DNA of 64,000 bases. Source: Motilibacter peucedani (GTDB lineage: Bacteria; Actinomycetota; Actinomycetes; Motilibacterales; Motilibacteraceae). The notes beneath the pieces were generated by a model. It was not told the DNA's origin, did no database searches, and worked only from the letters and a program-made list of their open reading frames with translations. A program made the position numbers and the translations under genes. Numbering within the stretch: position 1 is the first letter of the stretch; every line of letters begins with the position of its first letter. Positions 1 through 13,594 of this stretch are shown in pieces. The DNA lies in the NCBI RefSeq assembly GCF_003634695.1, contig NZ_RBWV01000001.1, forward strand, positions 79,871 through 143,870. The letters run 5' to 3'.

Positions 1-524
1 CCGTCGGCGTGGTCGAGCACCGCGAGGTCGGTGGCGAGCATGAGGCTGAGCTCGGGCAGGTGGAGGTCGTCCTCGGCGACGCTGGGCAGCCGCTCGAGCC
101 GGCGCACGGCGTCGTAGCCGATGTAGCCGACCAGCCCACCGGTGAGCGGAGGCAGCGCGCGGGCCGGGTCAGGGGCCTGTGTGTGCAGGGCCCGCAGCGT
201 CTCGCGCACCGCGTCGAGCGGGCTGCCGCCGCTGGGCATCCCGACGGGCGGGGTCCCCAGCCAGGTGGCTTCGCCGTCGACCTCGGTGAGCGTGGCGGCG
301 CTCTGCGCGCCGACGATCGAGTAGCGCGACCAGACGCCGCCGTGCTCGGCCGACTCCAGCAGGAACGTGCCCGGCCGCTCCCCCGCCAGCTTGCGGTAGA
401 GACCCACCGGGGTCTCGCCGTCGGCCAACAGCCGGCGGACGACCGGGATCACGCGGCGGCCCTTCGCGAGCGCCCGGAACTCCTCGAGCGAGGGCTCCAC
501 GGCGCCGTAGCCCGGCGTGCTCAC
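1..524 (-). CDS. trpE: anthranilate synthase component I, N-terminal part (runs off the window)
   Basis: Chorismate plus an amino donor gives anthranilate, the first committed step of tryptophan synthesis. Only about the first 174 residues are present. The N-terminal region of the family is clear: [19 protein letters not shown] near residues 28-46 and [20 protein letters not shown] near 53-72, then [16 protein letters not shown] near 140. The GTG start at 524 overlaps the TGA of hisI in a GTGA junction, so it is probably translationally coupled to hisI, a common actinobacterial arrangement. The chorismate-binding catalytic half lies outside the window. Confidence 0.93.
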   Translation of the reverse strand, partial: MSTPGYGAVEPSLEEFRALAKGRRVIPVVRRLLADGETPVGLYRKLAGERPGTFLLESAEHGGVWSRYSIVGAQSAATLTEVDGEATWLGTPPVGMPSGGSPLDAVRETLRALHTQAPDPARALPPLTGGLVGYIGYDAVRRLERLPSVAEDDLHLPELSLMLATDLAVLDHAD

Positions 525-898
525 GAGGCTGCCGCGTCGAGCAGCACGCGCGCGTCGAAGCACGTGCGGTCGCCCGTGTGGCAGGCGGCGCCGGTCTGGT
601 CGACGCTCACGAGGAGCGCGTCCCCGTCGCAGTCGAGCCGGACGCCGTGCACGTGCTGCACGTGGCCGGAGGTGTCGCCCTTCACCCAGTACTCCTGGCG
701 GCTGCGGCTCCAGTAGGTCGCCCGACCGGTCGTCAGCGTGCGGTGCAGCGCCTCGTCGTCCATCCACCCGACCATGAGCACCTCGCCGGAGTCCCACTGC
801 TGCACGACGGCGGCCACGAGGCCGTCGGCGTCGCGCTTGAGCAGCGCGGCGACGTCAGGGGCGAGGGCGGAGGCGGTGGCGGGGACGCGGCTGGGCAC
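521..898 (-). CDS. hisI: phosphoribosyl-AMP cyclohydrolase
   Basis: Third step of histidine synthesis: opens the purine ring of phosphoribosyl-AMP. The 125 residues are the usual size for a stand-alone HisI without a fused HisE. Visible family motifs are [36 protein letters not shown], and the metal-binding DCDGDALLV ... [13 protein letters not shown]. The GTG at 898 was chosen because the next in-frame start upstream would run into a repeat. It is separated from hisF by the oppositely oriented TIGR03085 gene and leads into trpE through a GTGA overlap. Confidence 0.95.
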   Translation of the reverse strand: MPSRVPATASALAPDVAALLKRDADGLVAAVVQQWDSGEVLMVGWMDDEALHRTLTTGRATYWSRSRQEYWVKGDTSGHVQHVHGVRLDCDGDALLVSVDQTGAACHTGDRTCFDARVLLDAAAS

Positions 899-911
899 GT
901 CGCCATCCTGC

Positions 912-959
912 CAGCCGCGTACGCAGCGGTGCGCCTCAGCCGCGTACGCAGCGGTGCGC
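912..959. repeat. two tandem copies of a 23-bp GTACGC-containing repeat
   Basis: Positions 912-934 and 937-959 are identical over 23 bases with a CT between them (25-bp period). Each copy contains CCGC and GCGG arms around the self-complementary GCGTACGC. The pair fills the space between the divergent hisI and TIGR03085 genes. A related inverted core (CCGCTGCGTACGCG) occurs near 40984, in another divergent promoter region. Function unknown; it could be a regulator site or a small dispersed repeat. Confidence 0.6.
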
Positions 960-976
960 GGGGAAGGGGGGGCGCC

Positions 977-1612
977 ATGACCACCTACGCGCGCGACGAG
1001 CGCGCCGCCCTGGCCAGCACCCTGCTCGACGTGGGACCGGCCGCCCCGACGCTCGACGAGGGCTGGGCCGCGCGCGACCTGGCCGCGCACGTCGTGCTGC
1101 GCGAGGGCCGGCCCGACCTCGCTGCGGGCGTGTTCGTCGCCGCGCTTGCCGGGCGCACGGAGCGGGCGCAGGCCGAGCTGGCCCACGGCGACTGGGACGA
1201 GCTGGTGGCCCGCGTGCGCTGCGGCCCCCCTCGGTGGTCGCCGCTCGGGTGGGGCCCGGTGCACGAGCAGGTCAACCTGCTCGAGCTGTTCGTGCACCAC
1301 GAGGACGTGCGCCGCGGCGGAGCCGGCTGGAGCCCCCGCGAGCTGCCGGCCGGCATGGAGCAGGCGCTGTGGGTGCAGCTGCGCCGCGCCGCTCCCGTGC
1401 TGACCCGCAGCACGCCCACCGCGCTCGTGCTGAGCCGTACCCCGGGGCACGACGAGGTCCGCCTCCACGCGCGCCGCGGGAGGACCACGACGGTCCGCGG
1501 GCTCGTGCCCGAGCTGGTGCTGTGGGTCTTCGGGCGGGTGGCGGCGGCCAGGGTCGAGGTGTCCGGCGACGCGGACACCGTCGGGGCGGCCGAGGACGCG
1601 CTCGGGGTGTGA
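977..1612 (+). CDS. TIGR03085-type metal-binding protein (DinB / maleylpyruvate isomerase N-terminal superfamily)
   Basis: A 211-residue protein starting at [17 protein letters not shown]. The short [14 protein letters not shown] segment and the [17 protein letters not shown] segment supply the spaced histidines typical of DinB-like four-helix metal-binding proteins; family members of this kind are found between hisF and hisI in many actinobacteria. The cellular role is not established; a thiol-dependent enzyme is the usual guess. It is on the strand opposite to the his genes and ends 19 bases before the end of hisF. Confidence 0.75.
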   Translation: MTTYARDERAALASTLLDVGPAAPTLDEGWAARDLAAHVVLREGRPDLAAGVFVAALAGRTERAQAELAHGDWDELVARVRCGPPRWSPLGWGPVHEQVNLLELFVHHEDVRRGGAGWSPRELPAGMEQALWVQLRRAAPVLTRSTPTALVLSRTPGHDEVRLHARRGRTTTVRGLVPELVLWVFGRVAAARVEVSGDADTVGAAEDALGV

Positions 1613-1631
1613 GCGCGGCGGTCGGGCCGGC

Positions 1632-2405
1632 TCAGCGCACGGGCAGCTCGGCCGCGCGCAGGGCGTCCTTGACCTCGCCGATGCGCAGGTCGCCGAAGTG
1701 GAAGACGCTGGCGGCCAGCACCGCGTCGGCACCTGCCTGCACCGCCGGCGCGAAGTCGCCGACCGCGCCGGCGCCACCACTGGCGATGACCGGCACGGTG
1801 ACGGCCGCTCGGACCGCGGCGATCATCTCGAGGTCGTAGCCGTCGCGCGTGCCGTCGGCGTCGATGCTGTTGAGCAGCACCTCGCCGGCGCCGAGCTCGG
1901 CCGCTCGCGCGGCCCACTCGACGGCGTCGAGGCCGGTGCCCTCGCGACCGCCGTGCGTGGTCACCTCGAAGCCGCTGGGCGTGCGGGCACCGTCGGGCCG
2001 GCACCGGCGCGCGTCGACCGAGAGCACCAGCACCTGCGAGCCGAAGCGGTGGGCGACCTCGCGCACCAGCTCGGGACGGCGTACGGCTGCGGTGTTGACG
2101 CCGACCTTGTCGGCGCCCGCCCGCAGCAGCCGGTCGACGTCGTCGACCGTGCGCACCCCGCCGCCGACGGTGAGCGGGATGAACACCTGCTCGGCGGTCC
2201 GTCGGACCACGTCGTAGGTGGTCTCGCGCCCGCCGCTGCTGGCGGTGATGTCGAGGAAGACCAGCTCGTCGACGCCCTCGGCGTCGTAGACGCGCGCCAT
2301 CTCGACCGGGTCGCCGGCGTCGCGGATCTCGGTGAAGTTGACGCCCTTGACGACGCGGCCGCGGTCGACGTCGAGGCAGGCCACGACGCGCACCGACAGC
2401 GTCAC
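1632..2405 (-). CDS. hisF: imidazole glycerol phosphate synthase, cyclase subunit
   Basis: Uses ammonia from HisH to close the imidazole ring, giving IGP and AICAR. The 257-residue TIM barrel shows the two catalytic aspartates in [19 protein letters not shown] (near residue 12) and LVLSVDARR (near 133), plus phosphate-binding GGGVRT and [15 protein letters not shown]. The GTG start at 2405 overlaps the stop of the upstream secreted protease gene (GTGA), so it appears co-transcribed with it. Confidence 0.96.
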   Translation of the reverse strand: MTLSVRVVACLDVDRGRVVKGVNFTEIRDAGDPVEMARVYDAEGVDELVFLDITASSGGRETTYDVVRRTAEQVFIPLTVGGGVRTVDDVDRLLRAGADKVGVNTAAVRRPELVREVAHRFGSQVLVLSVDARRCRPDGARTPSGFEVTTHGGREGTGLDAVEWAARAAELGAGEVLLNSIDADGTRDGYDLEMIAAVRAAVTVPVIASGGAGAVGDFAPAVQAGADAVLAASVFHFGDLRIGEVKDALRAAELPVR

Positions 2406-4309
2406 GAGGCCGCGCCCTTCAGCGAGGTCGCCCCGAACGACGCCGTCGCGCCCGCCCACGACGACGTGACGGCCTCGCAGGCGGGGTAGTGGCCGGAGTC
2501 GGCCCGGCTGGTCGTGTAGGTCGACGCGGTCGAGCCGGCGACCACCGCGGTGCCGGCGGGGAACCCGGAGCCGACCGCCGACAGCGGCGAGGCCAGCCGG
2601 GCCCACCGGTAGGTGGTAGCGGTGCCGGGCGTCCCGGAGGTGACCGAGCAGGTCAGCACCGTGCCGACCGGCAGGGTCCCCGCCCCCGCCGGCACCGCGC
2701 CGGTCGGGGCCACGCCCGCAGAGGGGGTCGGCAGCATCAGCCCTGCGGCCACCTGCACGCTGCCCATCGAGTTCGAGGCGGTCACCGTGCAGACCAGCGT
2801 CGCCGACGGACCCACCTGTGCCAGCAGCGCCGGTGTCAGCGGCAGCGTCGAGGCCGTGCCGAGGACCACGGCGGGAGCGGTGGCGCTCGCCCACGCGTAG
2901 CCGCTCACCACGCCGGCACCGCTGAGGACGGGCGGGGTGCAGGTGAGCGCACCGGCGCCGTAGGCCGTCGTGACCGCTGGTGCGGTCACCGTCGTCGGGC
3001 CCGCGGCACGCGGCGCGGCCGGGAACCGCAGGCGTACGAGCGACCGGACGTGCGAGCGGGGGTAGCTCGCGGCCACGGTGCACGTGAGCGTGCGGCCGGC
3101 GTCAGCCGCCTCCACCACGTGGGTGGAGCCGGCGGCGGTCACCGTCGCGGCGAGCGGGGTGGGGTCCCCGTTGCGGGCCCAGGTGTAGGAGAGCGTGACG
3201 CCCTCGGTGTAGCGCCCGGGGGTGCAGGTGACCTGCGCCCCGAGCGCGGCGACCGGTGCCCTGCCGCGGGTGCGGATGCTGGGACCGACGAGCGTGAGGG
3301 GTACGGCGCGGCTGCGCGCCGCCGCGAGCGCCGGCAGCGAGGCGCTGGCCTGCCGGAGCCACCTGGCGTAGGCACCGACGCTGGTGAAGACGGTCGGGGT
3401 CGTCTGGCAGCCCCTCTCCGAGCCGTAGCTGGTGACGCCGACGACGTAGGGGACGCCACGCACCCGCGCGACCAGCGGACCGCCGCTGTCGCCCTCGCAC
3501 GACGAGGCGTAGGTGCCGTCGCCCAGGCTCCGGCCGGCGCCGAGCTGGCGGCGGTCGTCGAAGGAGTAGAAGGTCGCCCGCGCCACGCTGTTGAGCTGGC
3601 GCAGGCTGGCCGTGCGCAGGTGGCCGTCGGGGTACTTCACGCGGTCGGACCAGCGGCCCCACCCGTAGAGCGAGAGCGGCAGCGTGCGCCCGCGGCGCAG
3701 GGCCGACGCCAGCGACGGCGTGCCGACCTTCGCGTAGGAGCTCAGCCCGAGCGGCACGGCCGAGCGCATGACGGCGATGTCGTCGTTGATGAGCAGCTTG
3801 GTGTAGGCCTCGTCGTAGCGCACCGCCTCGACCGGCACGACCCGACCGCGGGAGAACGGCTTGCCGAAGTCGTAGGCGTTGCCGTCGAGCAGCAGGTAGA
3901 AGGCGCCGCGGCCCACCGCGCAGTGGGCCGCCGTCAGCAGCAGCCGGGAGGACACCGCCGACACGGTGCACAGGCCGACCTCGCCCCGGGGGTCCGTCGG
4001 CACGAAGATCATGGGCAGGACCCAGGGCAGGGTGCGGCTCGGCGTGCGCACCACCGTGCCGTGGACGACGTCGCGCACCACCGGACGGTCGGGCAGCCGC
4101 ACGGCCGGCAGGTCGTGCACCGCCCCTGCGGGCACCGGGACCGCCGCGGGCGCCGGGACCGCCGCGGGCGCCGGGACCGCCGGCGAGGCGGCGGCCAGCG
4201 CGGGCGCGGCCGGCACGAGCAGCGCGACGACGGCGAGCAGGACGGCGAGCGCGGGGCGGACGGTACGCCGGCGCGCGGCGCCGGACGGGAGCAGGAGCAC
4301 GGGCGTCAC
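2402..4309 (-). CDS. secreted trypsin-like serine protease with C-terminal Ig-like repeats, inside the his operon
   Basis: About 635 residues. An N-terminal RRR and the hydrophobic stretch [19 protein letters not shown] (21-39) form a signal peptide, followed by a short Pro-Ala linker (45-60). The S1A (chymotrypsin-fold) triad is visible: LLTAAHC (His129), NDDIAVM (Asp about 177), [10 protein letters not shown] (Ser275). Residues 340-635 hold about three repeats each beginning with a cysteine ([24 protein letters not shown]), resembling Ig-like or PKD-like cell-surface modules. The GTG at 4309 is preferred; an in-frame GTG at 4384, two bases after the hisA stop, would add 25 residues. Substrate unknown. 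It lies between hisA and hisF and overlaps hisF. Confidence 0.88.
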   Translation of the reverse strand: MTPVLLLPSGAARRRTVRPALAVLLAVVALLVPAAPALAAASPAVPAPAAVPAPAAVPVPAGAVHDLPAVRLPDRPVVRDVVHGTVVRTPSRTLPWVLPMIFVPTDPRGEVGLCTVSAVSSRLLLTAAHCAVGRGAFYLLLDGNAYDFGKPFSRGRVVPVEAVRYDEAYTKLLINDDIAVMRSAVPLGLSSYAKVGTPSLASALRRGRTLPLSLYGWGRWSDRVKYPDGHLRTASLRQLNSVARATFYSFDDRRQLGAGRSLGDGTYASSCEGDSGGPLVARVRGVPYVVGVTSYGSERGCQTTPTVFTSVGAYARWLRQASASLPALAAARSRAVPLTLVGPSIRTRGRAPVAALGAQVTCTPGRYTEGVTLSYTWARNGDPTPLAATVTAAGSTHVVEAADAGRTLTCTVAASYPRSHVRSLVRLRFPAAPRAAGPTTVTAPAVTTAYGAGALTCTPPVLSGAGVVSGYAWASATAPAVVLGTASTLPLTPALLAQVGPSATLVCTVTASNSMGSVQVAAGLMLPTPSAGVAPTGAVPAGAGTLPVGTVLTCSVTSGTPGTATTYRWARLASPLSAVGSGFPAGTAVVAGSTASTYTTSRADSGHYPACEAVTSSWAGATASFGATSLKGAAS

Positions 4310-4385
4310 AGTAGACGGACCGGACGACACGGGGCGAGCAGAGCGGAACGCCCGAACCAGGTGGTGCAGGACACGTCGGTCCACG

Positions 4386-5129
4386 TCAGGAGCTCGCCGC
4401 TCGCAGCGCGTCCTCGAGGGTGAAGGCCCCCGCGTAGAGCGCCTTGCCGACGATCGCGCCCTCGACGCCCTCGCCCGTGAGGCCGCGCAGGGCGGTCAGG
4501 TCGGCCAGCGAGGAGATGCCGCCGGAGGCGACGACGGGCCGCTCGGTCGCCGCGCAGACCGAGCGCAGCAGCTCGAGGTTCGGGCCGGTCAGGGTGCCGT
4601 CGCGGGCCACGTCGGTGACGACGTAGCGGGCGCAGCCGTCGGCGTCGAGCCGGGCCAGGACCTCGAACAGCTCGCCGCCCTCCTGCACCCAGCCGCGCGC
4701 CGCGAGCGTGGTGCCGCGCACGTCGAGCCCGACCGCGATCCGGTCGCCGTGCTCGGCGATCGCCCGTCGCACCCAGTCGGGCGACTCGAGCGCCGCCGTG
4801 CCGAGGTTGACCCGGGCGCAGCCGGTGGCCAGCGCGGCCCGCAGCGACTCGTCGTCGCGGATGCCGCCCGACAGCTCGACCGACACGTCGAGCCGTCCCG
4901 TGACCTCGGCGAGCAGCTCGCGGTTGCTCCCACGGCCGAAGGCGGCGTCGAGGTCGACCAGGTGGATCCACTGCGCACCGGCGGACTGCCAGGCGAGCGC
5001 CGCCTCGAGCGGGTCGCCGTAGGAGGTCTCGGAGCCGGCGGCGCCCTGGACGAGCCGGACGGCCTGCCCGTCGGCGACGTCGACGGCGGGCAGCAGGACG
5101 AGCGGGGCCTCGGCGCGGGGCGCGGTCAC
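4386..5129 (-). CDS. hisA: phosphoribosyl isomerase (HisA / PriA)
   Basis: Amadori isomerase of histidine synthesis; in actinobacteria the same enzyme (PriA) also serves tryptophan synthesis in place of TrpF. The 247 residues show [16 protein letters not shown] with the catalytic Asp near residue 16, [13 protein letters not shown], and [14 protein letters not shown] with the second catalytic Asp. No separate trpF is visible here, consistent with PriA-type bifunctionality, but the sequence alone does not prove dual activity. GTG start at 5129, six bases before the end of the membrane-protein gene. Confidence 0.94.
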   Translation of the reverse strand: MTAPRAEAPLVLLPAVDVADGQAVRLVQGAAGSETSYGDPLEAALAWQSAGAQWIHLVDLDAAFGRGSNRELLAEVTGRLDVSVELSGGIRDDESLRAALATGCARVNLGTAALESPDWVRRAIAEHGDRIAVGLDVRGTTLAARGWVQEGGELFEVLARLDADGCARYVVTDVARDGTLTGPNLELLRSVCAATERPVVASGGISSLADLTALRGLTGEGVEGAIVGKALYAGAFTLEDALRAASS

Positions 5130-5134
5130 GGCAG

Positions 5135-5470
5135 TCAGATCCTTCGGTCGGAGACGGCGGTCAGCAGGACGGGGAGGGCGACGAGGGCGACGACGACCGC
5201 GGCGACGCGCAGCCCGGCGTCGTCGGTGAGGGCCACGACCGCGGCGAGCGCGACCAGCTCGACGAGCACGACGGCCCCGGCGCGCAGCCGCCGCCGCCGG
5301 GCCAGCACTCCCCCGGGGCGCCCCACGCGGGTCGGCCGGGGCCGCAGCGCGCCCAGCCGGCGGCGCCGGGCCGACGCGCGCGCCGCTCGCCGCTCGTGGC
5401 CGGCGCGCGCGGCAGCCCGCCGGCGCTCGAGCTCGGCCCGCCGCTGCGCCCGTTGGCCCTTGGCGCTCAC
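5135..5470 (-). CDS. small basic membrane protein of the his operon
   Basis: A 111-residue protein. The first 70 residues are strongly basic ([15 protein letters not shown] ... [12 protein letters not shown]), followed by two hydrophobic segments ([20 protein letters not shown] and [20 protein letters not shown]). Comparable small proteins commonly sit between hisH and hisA in actinobacteria. No function is known. The GTG start overlaps the hisH stop (GTGA), indicating coupling. Confidence 0.75.
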   Translation of the reverse strand: MSAKGQRAQRRAELERRRAAARAGHERRAARASARRRRLGALRPRPTRVGRPGGVLARRRRLRAGAVVLVELVALAAVVALTDDAGLRVAAVVVALVALPVLLTAVSDRRI

Positions 5471-6096
5471 GACAGCGTGCGCACCCAGTTCTGAAGCAGG
5501 GCGGCACCGGCGTCGCCGGACTTCTCGGGGTGGAACTGGGTGGCCGAGAGCGCGCCGTTCTCGACGGCCGCGACGAACGGGTGCCCGTGCTCGGCCCACG
5601 TCACCAGCGGCGCGCGCAGCCGCTCGGAGGGCGGCAGGTCGAAGCTGCGCACGCCGTACGAGTGCACGAAGTAGAACCGCTCGTCGGCGATGCCGTCGAA
5701 GAGCACCGAGCCCTCGGGCACCGTGACGGTGTTCCAGCCCATGTGCGGCAGCACCGGGGCGTCGAGCCGGTCGACCACGCCGGGCCACTCGCCGCAGCCG
5801 GCGGCCTCGACGCCGTGCTCGACGCCCTTCTCGAACATCACCTGCATGCCCACGCAGATGCCGAGCACCGGGCGGCCGCCGGCCAGCCGGCGGCCGATCA
5901 CCTCGGGCCCCCGGACCGCGCGCAGCCCCTCCATGCAGGCGGCGAAGGCGCCGACGCCGGGGACGACGAGCCCGTCGGCCTCCTCGGCGACGGCGCGCTC
6001 GGAGGTGAGGACGACCTCGGCGCCCGTGCGCTCGAGCGCGCGCACCGCGGAGCGCAGGTTGCCCGAGCCGTAGTCGAGGACGGCGACGCGGGGCAC
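5467..6096 (-). CDS. hisH: imidazole glycerol phosphate synthase, glutaminase subunit
   Basis: Class I glutamine amidotransferase that feeds ammonia to HisF. 209 residues. The nucleophile is in [11 protein letters not shown] (Cys near residue 81), and the His-Glu pair in [12 protein letters not shown] near 188; the N-terminus [14 protein letters not shown] is typical. GTG start at 6096 directly abuts the hisB stop (no gap). Confidence 0.96.
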   Translation of the reverse strand: MPRVAVLDYGSGNLRSAVRALERTGAEVVLTSERAVAEEADGLVVPGVGAFAACMEGLRAVRGPEVIGRRLAGGRPVLGICVGMQVMFEKGVEHGVEAAGCGEWPGVVDRLDAPVLPHMGWNTVTVPEGSVLFDGIADERFYFVHSYGVRSFDLPPSERLRAPLVTWAEHGHPFVAAVENGALSATQFHPEKSGDAGAALLQNWVRTLS

Positions 6097-10467
<4,371 letters not shown>

Positions 10468-10471
<4 letters not shown>

Positions 10472-11067
10472 GGCGCGTCCGGAGGCGGGGACTCGTGGTC
10501 GTCGACGCCGAGGCCGACGGTGAGGGCGACCTGGACCACGGTCGCGGCGATCGCCCAGAGCAGCAGCGCGCCGTGGGAGTGGACGTCGAGGCCGACGCGC
10601 ACGTGGTGGCCGACGTCGTCGGCGCTGAAGCGGTGGGGCCCGAGCAGGTAGCCGACCCGCCACGCGACGAGGGAGCCGAGCAGCCCGCCCACCACGAGAC
10701 CGGCCAGCCCGTCGAGCCCGCCGGCGCGGCGGGTGCCCGCCACGGCGAAGGTGACGAGGGCGCAGAGCACGCCGCTCACCACCGTGATGCCCATGAACCA
10801 CGCCTCGGCGCCGAAGTAGGCGCCGGTCGACTCGAACGTGCCGTTGACGGCGCGCGGGCCCGCGACCGTGCCCTCGAGGTGGGGCGCGAGCTGGTTCCAG
10901 GCGAAGGCGGCGGCCACTCCTACGAGCGCGCTGCCCGCAGCGGCGCCGAGGGCGGTGGGCACGGAGGACCCGCGACCACCGGTGCCGCCGCGGCGCACGG
11001 CGTCGAGCAGCAGAGCGACGCGTGGACGCGGCTGCCGGTGCGCGTACGTCGCCGTTGCGTCAGCCAC
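10468..11067 (-). CDS. DUF2567-like membrane protein
   Basis: 199 residues with about four hydrophobic segments: near 37-58 (SVPTALGAAAGSALVGVAAA), 92-112 (FMGITVVSGVLCALVTFAVA), 117-135 (GLAGLVVGGLLGSLVAWRVG) and 168-188 (ALLLWAIAATVVQVALTVGL). This layout fits the DUF2567 family of actinobacterial membrane proteins, whose function is unknown. A TAGGGT box lies eight bases before the GTG at 11067. The stop overlaps that of ybaK. Confidence 0.7.
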
Positions 11068-11185
11068 GAGCCGTCACCCTACGGCGCGCCGACCGGCTTG
11101 GCGAGCGGCTCGGGAGCGACTCGCCCGTCCGGCCCTGCCACCCCGTGCCGGGCGCGGACCCTGGCACCTCGTCGGACCCCGCGGC

Positions 11186-11191
11186 TAGCGT
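11186..11191 (+). promoter_or_regulatory. -10 hexamer for the Kelch protein gene
   Basis: TAGCGT, leaving a leader of about 50 bases before the ATG at 11247; GACGAGG at 11234-11240 can serve as the ribosome-binding site. Confidence 0.4.
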
Positions 11192-11246
11192 GTCGCCGGA
11201 CGCCCGCGCCCCCGCGGTCCGGACGCTGACGAAGACGAGGCCGACC

Positions 11247-13040
11247 ATGACGACCCCTGCGACGACGACCACGAGGACGCCTTCGAGCACTCTCCCGCGG
11301 TCGAGCGCCCGCCGCACCGCGCTCGCGACCGCCGCCCTCGCCCTGGCTGCGGCGGGCGTGCTCGTGGTGCCGCAGCACAGCGGCGCCGTCACCGCCGAGC
11401 CGCGCCTCGAGGTGAGCACGAGCCCGACGCGCAGCGGCGCACTGCCCCTCGCCGGTGCGTCGCTGTGGGGACTGGTCTACGTCACCGTCTCCGGCGTCGC
11501 CGGTCCGGCGCAGGTGGCGTTCCGCGTCGACGACACGGGACGCACGCGTACGCCGCTGCGCACCGACTCCGCCGCGCCGTTCGACCTCGTGGGCAGCACG
11601 TCCGGCGCCGGCGAGCCGGCGCGCCCGCTCGACGCCGCCTCGCTCGGCACGGGCGTGCACGTGCTGACCGCCGACGTGCGGCTGGGCACGGGACAGCTCA
11701 GCGTCCTCGTCGCCCGGTTCAGCGTCGGCCGCGGGCCGGTCGTCTCGCTGGTGCACAGCGCGGGCCGCGACCGGGCGGGCGCGGTGGCGGTGGCCGACGA
11801 CGTCGTGCGCGGCCCGCTCTACGCGTTCCTCGCCGCCGCGCCGGGCCAGTCGGTGCGGCGCGTGCGGTTCTTCGTCGACGACCCCCACCGCGGCCGCACC
11901 CCGGCGCGCGTCGAGGGTTCCGCACCGTGGGACCTCGGCGGCACGAGCACCGACACCCGCTTCGCCGAGCCCGTCGACACGGCCGCCCTGGGGCAGGGCG
12001 TCCACACGCTGACCGCGGAGGTGACCGGCGGCGCCGGCACCGTCGTCACGAGCACGAGCTTCACCGTCTCCGGCCCGACCCCGTCCGACGCGTGGTCGTG
12101 GCGCACGGCGACCCCGGTGCCCGAGCGCGTGACCGAGGCGCAGGGCGTCGCCCTCGGCGACTCCGTCTACGTCTTCGGGAGCTTCGACTCCCGGAAGACC
12201 TGCTGCGTCCCCTCGCCGCGCACCTACCGCTACTCGGTGTCGAGCGGCACGTGGCGGGCGCTCGCGCCCATGCCCGACATGGGAACGCCGACCGGGACGC
12301 TGCGGGGCGGCGTCACCCACGCGGGCGTGGCCACCGACGGCCGGCGGATCTGGCTGGCCGGCGGCTACACCAGCGACAGCGCCGGCACCGGGCAGGTGTT
12401 CGGCACCGACCGCGTCTGGCAGTACGACACCGTGACGGGCACCTGGTCGGAGCCGTCGTGGCGCCTGCCGACGAAGGTCGCGGCGGGCCAGCTCGCCTAC
12501 GTCGGCGGCGTGCTGCACTACTTCGGCGGCCACACCTACCAGCAGCGCGTCGACACGGCTGCCCACTGGGCGCTCGACCTGTCGGACCCGGCGGCCGGCT
12601 GGCAGCCGCGCGCTCCCATGCCGCAGGCGGTCAACCACTTCGGCTACGGCGTGATCGGCGGACGCATCTACGCGGTCGGCGGCCAGACCGGCTTCGACGA
12701 CACGGCGCACGTCATGGGGACGCTGCAGGTCTACGACCCGGCCACCGACAGCTGGGAGGTGCGCGGCAGCACGCCGCTGCCGACGCCGCGCTCGCACATC
12801 GTCTCGGCCACCTTCGTCATGGACGGCCGGCTCGTCGTGGCGGGCGGCGAGCGCGCCGACGTGCACGAGCTGGTGCCGACGGCGGAGGTCTCGGCCTACG
12901 ACCCGGTGACCCGGCGCTGGAGCTCGCTGCCCCCGCTGCCGGCCGGCCGGCTCTCCGGGGTGGCGGGTCCTGTCGACGGCAGCCGCTGGGTCTACGCCGG
13001 CGGGCGCTCGACCAGCACCTACCTCGCCACGGCACGCTGA
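11247..13040 (+). CDS. secreted Kelch-repeat beta-propeller protein
   Basis: 597 residues. Signal peptide at about 1-47 (RRTALATAALALAAAGVLVV then a hydrophilic region). Residues 50-290 contain two similar modules that each include RVDDTGRTRTPLRTDSAAPFDLVG or VDDPHRGRTPARVEGSAPWDLGG followed by LGTGVHVLTADV or LGQGVHTLTAEV, so they are internal duplicates of an Ig-like fold. From about 295 Kelch blades follow: RIWLAGGYTSD, VLHYFGGHTYQQ, RIYAVGGQTGF, LVVAGGERADV, WVYAGGRSTS. Probably extracellular ligand binding; no catalytic residues recognised. Confidence 0.85.
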   Translation: MTTPATTTTRTPSSTLPRSSARRTALATAALALAAAGVLVVPQHSGAVTAEPRLEVSTSPTRSGALPLAGASLWGLVYVTVSGVAGPAQVAFRVDDTGRTRTPLRTDSAAPFDLVGSTSGAGEPARPLDAASLGTGVHVLTADVRLGTGQLSVLVARFSVGRGPVVSLVHSAGRDRAGAVAVADDVVRGPLYAFLAAAPGQSVRRVRFFVDDPHRGRTPARVEGSAPWDLGGTSTDTRFAEPVDTAALGQGVHTLTAEVTGGAGTVVTSTSFTVSGPTPSDAWSWRTATPVPERVTEAQGVALGDSVYVFGSFDSRKTCCVPSPRTYRYSVSSGTWRALAPMPDMGTPTGTLRGGVTHAGVATDGRRIWLAGGYTSDSAGTGQVFGTDRVWQYDTVTGTWSEPSWRLPTKVAAGQLAYVGGVLHYFGGHTYQQRVDTAAHWALDLSDPAAGWQPRAPMPQAVNHFGYGVIGGRIYAVGGQTGFDDTAHVMGTLQVYDPATDSWEVRGSTPLPTPRSHIVSATFVMDGRLVVAGGERADVHELVPTAEVSAYDPVTRRWSSLPPLPAGRLSGVAGPVDGSRWVYAGGRSTSTYLATAR

Positions 13041-13096
13041 GCGGCTCCGACGCGTCGCCGGGACGGCACCCCGCTCCGGACGCCGCCACGCTGCAC

Positions 13097-13504
13097 GTGG
13101 AGCAGGAGCTCTCGGTGCTGCTGCGACGGGCGCGCGCCTACCTCGCCTCGCTGGCGGCCGAGCTGCACCCCGACCTGGAGGCCTCCGCCTACTCCACGCT
13201 GCTGCTCGTGCTGACCCGCGAGCGGGTCCGGGCGGCCGACGTCGCCGAGCACTTCAGCCTCAACAAGGGCCCGGTGAGCCGACAGGTCGCCGGGCTCGAG
13301 CGGCTGGGGCTCATCACGCGCGTCGCCGACCCGGACGACGGGCGGGCGCAGGTGCTGGTGGCGACGCCCGAGTGCCGGGCGCGGTGGGAGGAGCTGCGCG
13401 CGGACCGGGCCGCAGACGTACGCGCCGGGCTGGGTGCCTGGCCGCACCGTGACGTCGAGCGCTTCGCCGCGCTGCTCGAGCGGTTCAACGCGCTGTTGGA
13501 GTGA
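13097..13504 (+). CDS. MarR-family transcriptional regulator
   Basis: About 135 residues with a winged helix: SAYSTLLLVLTRERVRAADVAEHFSLNKGPVSRQVAGLERLGLITRVADPDDGRAQVLVATPE. The GTG at 13097 is the only good start before the conserved part; the true N-terminus might be slightly further upstream with a rare start. The gene directly precedes a drug-efflux gene, and a perfect 19-bp palindrome lies between them, so repression of the pump relieved by a ligand is the likely role. Confidence 0.87.
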   Translation: MEQELSVLLRRARAYLASLAAELHPDLEASAYSTLLLVLTRERVRAADVAEHFSLNKGPVSRQVAGLERLGLITRVADPDDGRAQVLVATPECRARWEELRADRAADVRAGLGAWPHRDVERFAALLERFNALLE

Positions 13505-13534
13505 GGGTCGGACGGGGAATAGAGCCCACCGCGG

Positions 13535-13553
13535 TGGTTGCTATGAGCAACCA
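13535..13553. promoter_or_regulatory. probable MarR operator
   Basis: Perfect inverted repeat TGGTTGCT and AGCAACCA around ATG. TTGC/GCAA half-sites are typical of MarR operators. It lies 42 bases before the efflux gene start and 31 after the regulator stop. Confidence 0.7.
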
Positions 13554-13594
13554 GTAGACCGTACGGTGAGACGCCGCCTCTGGAAGGACCACCT

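Noticed and set aside
521..1780. Long minus-strand frame fused in front of HisI
   Set aside because: The upstream part overlaps the real TIGR03085 gene on the other strand and shows no domain; HisI alone starts at 898.
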